Of a stretch of 9,312 nt of DNA, positions 6,255 through 9,312 are shown in pieces. A program made the position numbers and the translations under genes. The DNA comes from Zavarzinia sp. (GTDB lineage: Bacteria; Pseudomonadota; Alphaproteobacteria; Zavarziniales; Zavarziniaceae). Every line of letters starts with the position of its first letter. The stretch's first letter is position 1. The notes under the pieces are model-generated. The model ran no database searches. It saw only the letters and a program-made list of their open reading frames with translations, and was not told the origin of the DNA. Location of the stretch: assembly GCA_028694545.1 (NCBI GenBank), contig JAQVKV010000046.1:1-9312 (forward strand), in the 5' to 3' direction.

Positions 6255-6299
6255 GCCAATTCCGCCACGCCAAAGTCGGGTATGAGAAAAACTGATGGC

Positions 6300-6346
6300 A
6301 ACATGATCAGAACTCCGTGGCGAACGCAGTCGTGAAGCATCATGTT
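6300..6346. promoter_or_regulatory. 8-bp inverted repeat between the LysR gene and the DUF1127-like gene
   Basis: AACATGAT (6300-6307) and ATCATGTT (6339-6346) are exact reverse complements, 39 bp apart start to start (close to four helical turns). They lie in the 117-bp divergent region, where a LysR regulator would be expected to bind. As RNA the arms could instead pair in the leader of the small gene, with a 31-base loop. No convincing sigma-70 boxes were found nearby. Confidence 0.4.
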
Positions 6347-6371
6347 CAGGGCCGAGAGAGGGATGCAAGCC

Positions 6372-6602
6372 ATGAACAGCACTTTCTACAACCATGTTTC
6401 CGCTCATCGCGGCCCGGTGGCCCGTATTGAGCGCTTCGTCCGCAACATGATCGAAGATCATGCCGCGCGGCGTGCCCGGCGTGTCGCGCGGCGCGAACTG
6501 CGGCGCCTGGCGGCGACGTCGCCCCATCTGCTGCTGGACATCGGCTGCGAGGATCCGGCGCCCGCCGGCACCGGTCACCCGACCCGTCTGTTCGGCTGGT
6601 AA
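6372..6602 (+). CDS. Small basic protein, DUF1127 (YjiS)-like
   Basis: 76-residue protein rich in arginine. Residues 33-59 read as an Arg-rich helix ending RRELRRLAATSPHLLLDIGC, close to the DUF1127 signature in which an arginine-rich stretch is followed by L..L....L.DIG. The C-terminal tail (60-76) is Pro/Gly-rich and not part of that family core. DUF1127 proteins are small cytoplasmic proteins; in alphaproteobacteria some have been linked to RNA turnover and to phosphate or carbon metabolism, but the role here is open. ATGs exist at 6342, 6363 and 6372. The last is preferred because GAGAGGG ends nine bases upstream, while that same purine run directly abuts the ATG at 6363. Divergent from the GcvA-like regulator, which probably controls it. 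It converges on the ybaN-like gene. Confidence 0.72.
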   Translation: MNSTFYNHVSAHRGPVARIERFVRNMIEDHAARRARRVARRELRRLAATSPHLLLDIGCEDPAPAGTGHPTRLFGW

Positions 6603-6621
6603 GGCCGGATTGTTCCGATCT

Positions 6622-6642
6622 CGCCTGACGAGGTTTCAGGCG
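6622..6642. terminator. Possible weak bidirectional terminator hairpin
   Basis: CGCCTG (6622-6627) pairs with CAGGCG (6637-6642) over a nine-base loop. It sits between the converging DUF1127-like and YbaN-like genes and overlaps the stop codon of the latter (6636-6638). There is no clear T-run on either side, so termination is only a guess. Confidence 0.3.
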
Positions 6643-7010
6643 GGGGGCGCCGGCCGGGTGGTCACATAGGCGGCGCCGATGCCGATCACGGCAAGGACGA
6701 GCAGGGCCAGCCACCATTGCGGCCGGCTGCTCACCAGAAAAATGCCATACCCCAGCGCCATGCCGCCCAGCGCGAAGCGCTTGCCGCGCTTCGAGATCGC
6801 ACCATAGTGCCGCCAGTCGCGCAGGGGCGGTCCGAAACGGGGATGGTTCAGCAGCCAGGCTTCAAGTCGCGGTGAAGAACGCGCGAAACAGGCGACGGCA
6901 AGGATGAGGAAGCCGGTCGTGGGCATGACCGGCAGGAAGGCGCCTACGATACCGAGCCCCACCATCACGAGGCCCAGCACGAGGAAGAACGCCCGTCGTG
7001 CACTGTCCAT
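6636..7010 (-). CDS. YbaN/DUF454 family inner-membrane protein
   Basis: 124-residue small membrane protein of unknown biochemical role. Hydrophobic segments lie at about residues 6-26, 30-43, 79-94 and 99-116. The family hallmark is the N-terminal region GLGIVGAFLPVMPTTGFLIL followed by ACFARSSPRLEAWLLNHPRFG, which is the YbaN/DUF454 pattern (helical hairpin with PxxPTTxF, then an interfacial LxxHPxFG). The length fits the family. The ATG at 7008-7010 has GAGGA four bases upstream; the frame continues upstream to 7595, but that part overlaps the Gfa gene out of frame and is a shadow. It is last in the minus-strand gene series, 119 bp after the Gfa gene with a strong inverted repeat between them. 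Confidence 0.85.
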   Translation of the reverse strand: MDSARRAFFLVLGLVMVGLGIVGAFLPVMPTTGFLILAVACFARSSPRLEAWLLNHPRFGPPLRDWRHYGAISKRGKRFALGGMALGYGIFLVSSRPQWWLALLVLAVIGIGAAYVTTRPAPPA

Positions 7011-7068
7011 CCCGTCCTCATCCTTCGTCCGGCTGGGAATGGAGCATATTTCCGCCGAAGCGTCGACG

Positions 7069-7102
7069 GCCGCACCCGCCCATTGTTGAAAACGGGTGCG
7101 GC
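7069..7102. repeat. Perfect 10-bp inverted repeat between the Gfa and YbaN-like genes
   Basis: GCCGCACCCG (7069-7078) and CGGGTGCGGC (7093-7102) are exact reverse complements around a 14-base AT-rich loop. In the transcript of the minus-strand genes the hairpin comes 27 bases after the Gfa stop. No T-run follows it, so it is more likely a transcript-stabilising or pausing hairpin, or an operator, than a plain intrinsic terminator. Confidence 0.7.
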
Positions 7103-7129
7103 TCAACGTCCCTTGCGCCGGATGCCGCC

Positions 7130-7534
7130 TTACTGGGGCAGGCGCTCGAAGACGGCTAGGCCTTCCTGCACGCATTGGAACGGCTGACGGTCGACGCCGT
7201 AGATGGCGAACTGCGGCCCGCCATACTGTTTGGGATCGTCCAGCGTGCCGATCTTCAGGATGGCCGCGGGCAGGGCCGGGGTGCGCGTCACCAGATGAGT
7301 GCCGCAATCGGGGCAGAAGTCGCGGGTCACCGGGTTCGGGATATCCGTTCGGGTGAAGGACTTGGGGGTGCCCTTGGTGTAGCGGAAGCCGTCCACCGGC
7401 AGCGCCAGGAAGAAGTTGGGTCCGCCACCCGAGATGTACTGGCATTCCCGGCACAGGCATTCCGCCTGCATCAGGGGATCGCCCTCGGCGACATAACGCA
7501 CGCTGCCGCAATAGCAGCCACCCTCGTAAGCCAT
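7130..7534 (-). CDS. Gfa/CENP-V family zinc protein
   Basis: 134-residue cytoplasmic protein of the Gfa (glutathione-dependent formaldehyde-activating)/CENP-V fold. All seven family cysteines are present with family spacing: Cys7 and Cys9 in GGCYCGSVRY, Cys26, Cys28 and Cys31 in ECLCRECQ, Cys74 and Cys77 in DFCPDCGTH. In the Paracoccus Gfa these bind one structural and one labile zinc. The N terminus MAYEGGCYCGSVRY and the length are typical. Most members of this large family have no proven substrate, and no formaldehyde or glutathione pathway gene is seen nearby, so the formaldehyde role should not be assumed. The ATG at 7532-7534 has GGGAGG upstream. It lies 97 bp after the exported-protein gene, beyond a hairpin and a G-tract, and so may have its own promoter. 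Confidence 0.9.
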   Translation of the reverse strand: MAYEGGCYCGSVRYVAEGDPLMQAECLCRECQYISGGGPNFFLALPVDGFRYTKGTPKSFTRTDIPNPVTRDFCPDCGTHLVTRTPALPAAILKIGTLDDPKQYGGPQFAIYGVDRQPFQCVQEGLAVFERLPQ

Positions 7535-7603
7535 GAATTTTTCCTCCCTCTTGGTCTGGTTCGGTGTCGCCGAGACTAGGACCGGAAGGTGACAAACGGA
7601 AGT

Positions 7604-7628
7604 CCCACCCGAAAGGGAGGGGGGGGGG
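7604..7628. repeat. Ten-G homopolymer with adjoining hairpin
   Basis: A run of ten G occupies 7619-7628. Just before it CCCACCC (7604-7610) can pair with GGGAGGG (7615-7621) across GAAA with one central mismatch. The element lies three bases beyond the stop of the exported-protein gene and about 70-95 bases upstream of the Gfa start. Possible roles are a weak transcript end, a G-quadruplex or a slippage-prone tract. Confidence 0.6.
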
Positions 7629-7631
7629 CGG

Positions 7632-8138
7632 TCAGGGCCGGCGCATCACTACCGGGCGCGGGGGATCACCGTCGAGCGTGCCGTGCCAGCTGCCATCGTC
7701 GGCCCGCTTCAGGCGCAGGATCTGTTCATCGGCGATGTCGAAGCCCGGGTTGAAGCTGATCACCAGCCCGCCATCGATCAGGACGATGTCCGTGATCTCG
7801 CCCATGGAACCATCGAAATCGCAGGTACCCTCGGCCGTCACCGGCGGGCACAGGCCGGGCAGGGCGGTGAAGACACCGCCCGCCCGGGCTTCGCCAGTGC
7901 CATGGGCGATGTCGAGATCGGCGAGCGGGGTGTGGGTGTCATTGGCGAGCATGAGACGCCACAATCCGTCCAGATCGCCGGGCGCGGCGAGCCCTTCGGC
8001 GATGTCGGGCGGCAATTCGTCGGCGGGGCGGGTGCCCAGGCTCTCGTTCGCCACGCCGTCTTCCGCCGGCACATCCGCGGCCCGGACAGGGCCGGCGGCG
8101 GCCAGGGCGATGGCGGCGGCGAGCAGCGCCGTCTTCAC
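7632..8138 (-). CDS. Small exported protein of unknown function
   Basis: 168-residue protein with a clear N-terminal signal peptide: positively charged MKT, an Ala/Leu core at about residues 4-16, and a PVRA-A type cleavage site near residue 20 or 21. The mature part begins with a Pro/Asp/Glu-rich linker (22-55), followed by what looks like a small beta-rich domain: DLDGLWRLMLAND near 55-67, and GSWHGTLDGDPPRPVV near 149-164. It has two cysteines, Cys97 and Cys106, nine apart, which could form a disulfide in the periplasm. No lipobox is present. I do not recognise the family. It starts at GTG (8136-8138), whose bases overlap the TGA of the hydrolase gene as GTGA, so the two genes are translationally coupled and probably work together. 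The C terminus ends at a G-tract. Confidence 0.72.
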   Translation of the reverse strand: MKTALLAAAIALAAAGPVRAADVPAEDGVANESLGTRPADELPPDIAEGLAAPGDLDGLWRLMLANDTHTPLADLDIAHGTGEARAGGVFTALPGLCPPVTAEGTCDFDGSMGEITDIVLIDGGLVISFNPGFDIADEQILRLKRADDGSWHGTLDGDPPRPVVMRRP

Positions 8139-8938
8139 GGCGCCACGGCGTCCAGCCAGTCGGCGGCATCGGCCGCCATTTCATGCCAGCCCGGTTCCGA
8201 CAGCATCCAGTGGCTGAAGCCGTCGTAGAGGCGGAACGTGCTCTGGTCCTCGCCGTCGCGGTAACGCGCGGCGATGCGCTGCACGGTACGGGCTGAATTC
8301 ACCTTGTCGGCGCTGCCGGCAATCGCCAGCACCGGGCATTTCACGGTCCAGGGCTCCACGCGGCTGGCCCGGCGCACGTCCCAGATGGAATGCATGATCT
8401 CGAACACGGCGCGGCCGGATTCGGGCACGAAACGCTCGAAGGTGGCGCGGCGCTCGCTGCGCGGCAGGCGGTTCAGCGTATGGTCGGCGGCGACGCGATA
8501 GACCGGATGAATCGGGCCGTTCCAGAACACGCCCAGTGTCGCGACCATGCCGACCGCCGACAGGATCTCGAAATCGGTCGAAGGCACGACGCCCCAGGGC
8601 GGGCTCGGCGCCAGCAGCACGAGGGCCCGGGCCAGTCCGCGCCCGGCCAGCATCTGGGCGATCAGGCCGCCCATGGAATGGCCGACCAGAACGGGTTTTT
8701 CCGGTAATTCCTTGATCTTGCGGGCAAGATCGTCCGCGTAATCGATCACGCTGGTGCGCCCCAGGTCGGGATGCGGCCGGCCGTGGGGTGGCGTGTCGTG
8801 ATGCAGAAGGTTGGGCGTGTGGCAGTTCCAGCCGCGCGCCGTCATGGCCTTCGCCCAGTTTTCCATTGCCCAACCGGCGCTGAAGGCGCCATGGATCAGG
8901 ACCATCTCGCCCTTCGGGGCCGAAGTCTTGCGCGCCAT
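8135..8938 (-). CDS. Alpha/beta-hydrolase fold protein
   Basis: 267-residue serine hydrolase. Evidence: VLIHGAFSAGW (13-23) with the oxyanion-hole HG, the nucleophile elbow LVGHSMGG (84-91) with Ser88, acid Asp211 in AGSADKVNS, and base His243 in DGFSHWMLSEPGW. The spacing makes a complete catalytic triad. A cap region lies at about 115-195. No signal peptide, so it is cytoplasmic, or exported with no visible signal. The substrate (ester, lactone, acyl chain or other) cannot be told. The ATG at 8936-8938 is chosen because AGGAAGGG lies just upstream; an in-frame ATG at 8962 lacks this and would overlap the Nudix gene. It begins 11 bp after the Nudix stop and its own TGA overlaps the GTG of the exported-protein gene, so the three form one operon. 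Confidence 0.88.
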   Translation of the reverse strand: MARKTSAPKGEMVLIHGAFSAGWAMENWAKAMTARGWNCHTPNLLHHDTPPHGRPHPDLGRTSVIDYADDLARKIKELPEKPVLVGHSMGGLIAQMLAGRGLARALVLLAPSPPWGVVPSTDFEILSAVGMVATLGVFWNGPIHPVYRVAADHTLNRLPRSERRATFERFVPESGRAVFEIMHSIWDVRRASRVEPWTVKCPVLAIAGSADKVNSARTVQRIAARYRDGEDQSTFRLYDGFSHWMLSEPGWHEMAADAADWLDAVAP

Positions 8939-8949
8939 CGATCCCTTCC

Positions 8950-9312
8950 TCAGGCCCGGCACAGGGGCGCGAATTCGGCGACCACGGCTTCATAGAGCGA
9001 GCGCTTGAACGGCACGATCAGGTCCGGCAGCGTTTGGTGTTCGACCCAGCGCCAGGCGGCGAATTCCGGGTGCTTGGTCGCGATGTCGATATCCGCATCG
9101 GTGCCGAGGAAACGCATGGCGTACCATTTCTGGCGCTGGCCGCGATAACGCCCCTTCCAGACCTGGGGCACCAGTTCGGCCGGCAGGTCGTAGGTCAGCC
9201 AGTCCGTGCTTTCCGCGATGATTTCCGCCTTCTCGGTGCCGATCTCCTCGCCCAGCTCGCGGAGCGCGGCGGTCTGCGGTTCCTCGCCCTCGTCGATGCC
9301 ACCCTGGGGCAT
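8950..9312 (-). CDS. rppH: RppH-like Nudix hydrolase, N terminus cut by window edge
   Basis: Nudix-fold pyrophosphohydrolase that, in the RppH family, removes pyrophosphate from the 5' end of mRNA and so triggers RNase E decay. The Nudix box follows GX5EX7REUXEEXGU at visible residues 4-26, with the metal-binding REL.EE at 18-23; Thr occupies the last, normally aliphatic, position. [10 protein letters not shown] at the very start is the RppH hallmark, and in the family it is preceded by a Trp-Gln and about 35-45 more residues, so this Met is internal and the gene continues past 9312. [17 protein letters not shown] and FAAWRWVE further on also fit RppH. Ap4A-type dinucleotide hydrolysis is an alternative activity of close relatives. 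First gene of the visible minus-strand operon. The stop at 8950-8952 overlaps the ribosome site of the hydrolase gene. Confidence 0.9.
   Translation of the reverse strand: MPQGGIDEGEEPQTAALRELGEEIGTEKAEIIAESTDWLTYDLPAELVPQVWKGRYRGQRQKWYAMRFLGTDADIDIATKHPEFAAWRWVEHQTLPDLIVPFKRSLYEAVVAEFAPLCRA

Noticed and set aside
6342..6371. Earlier ATG starts for the DUF1127-like protein
   Set aside because: The ATG at 6342 has no ribosome site, and the one at 6363 directly abuts the purine run that is well placed for 6372.
6255..6578. Upstream extension of the GcvA-like regulator
   Set aside because: It would overlap the divergent small gene, and the conserved LysR N terminus begins at 6254.
7011..7595. 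Upstream extension of the YbaN-like frame across the Gfa gene
   Set aside because: Out of frame with the recognised Gfa protein. The YbaN family length and ribosome site fit a start at 7010.

Overview
The window looks like chromosomal DNA from a high-GC alphaproteobacterium, probably Rhodospirillales-like. This rests on very GC-rich third codon positions, long meaningless antisense reading frames, and the gene set: AmtB, an RppH-type Nudix protein, a GcvA-type LysR regulator beside a DUF1127-like small protein, Gfa and YbaN/DUF454. The species cannot be fixed from the sequence. There are no RNA genes, transposases, phage genes or CRISPR arrays. It reads as a metabolic and regulatory housekeeping neighbourhood. 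No stretch without a gene exceeds about 210 bases.

Left part (1-3577, + strand). The 3' half of an ammonium transporter gene is followed by two hairpins, the second a textbook intrinsic terminator. Next come a cation diffusion facilitator of the ZnT9-like type and a 614-residue acyl-CoA synthetase of the FATP (fatty acid transport protein) type. The synthetase gene appears to have its own promoter, with a TGACA-N3-TGTCA palindrome lying over the predicted transcription start.

Middle part (3578-6602). Two LysR-type regulator modules sit back to back. The first is an OxyR with both redox cysteines, divergent from an unrecognised 183-residue protein. The two genes share a compact intergenic region where one palindromic TTGCAA can act as the -35 element in both directions, inside a dyad. 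The second is a GcvA-type regulator divergent from a 76-residue DUF1127-like protein, with an 8-bp inverted repeat between them. The two regulator genes converge with only 3 bp between their stop codons. A 15-bp tandem repeat lies between the acyl-CoA synthetase gene and the 183-residue gene.

Right part (6636-9312, - strand). Read in the direction of transcription, this holds an RppH-like Nudix hydrolase (cut by the window edge), an alpha/beta hydrolase, a small exported protein of unknown function, a Gfa/CENP-V family zinc protein and a YbaN/DUF454 membrane protein. The first three are tightly packed, with an 11-bp gap and then a 4-base GTGA overlap, and look like one operon. The exported-protein gene ends beside a run of ten G and a short hairpin. 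A perfect 10-bp inverted repeat follows the Gfa gene.

I see no clear new defence or biosynthetic system. The most interesting points are the two back-to-back LysR modules with unstudied small partners, the possible regulatory dyads, and the hydrolase plus exported-protein pair coupled to RppH.
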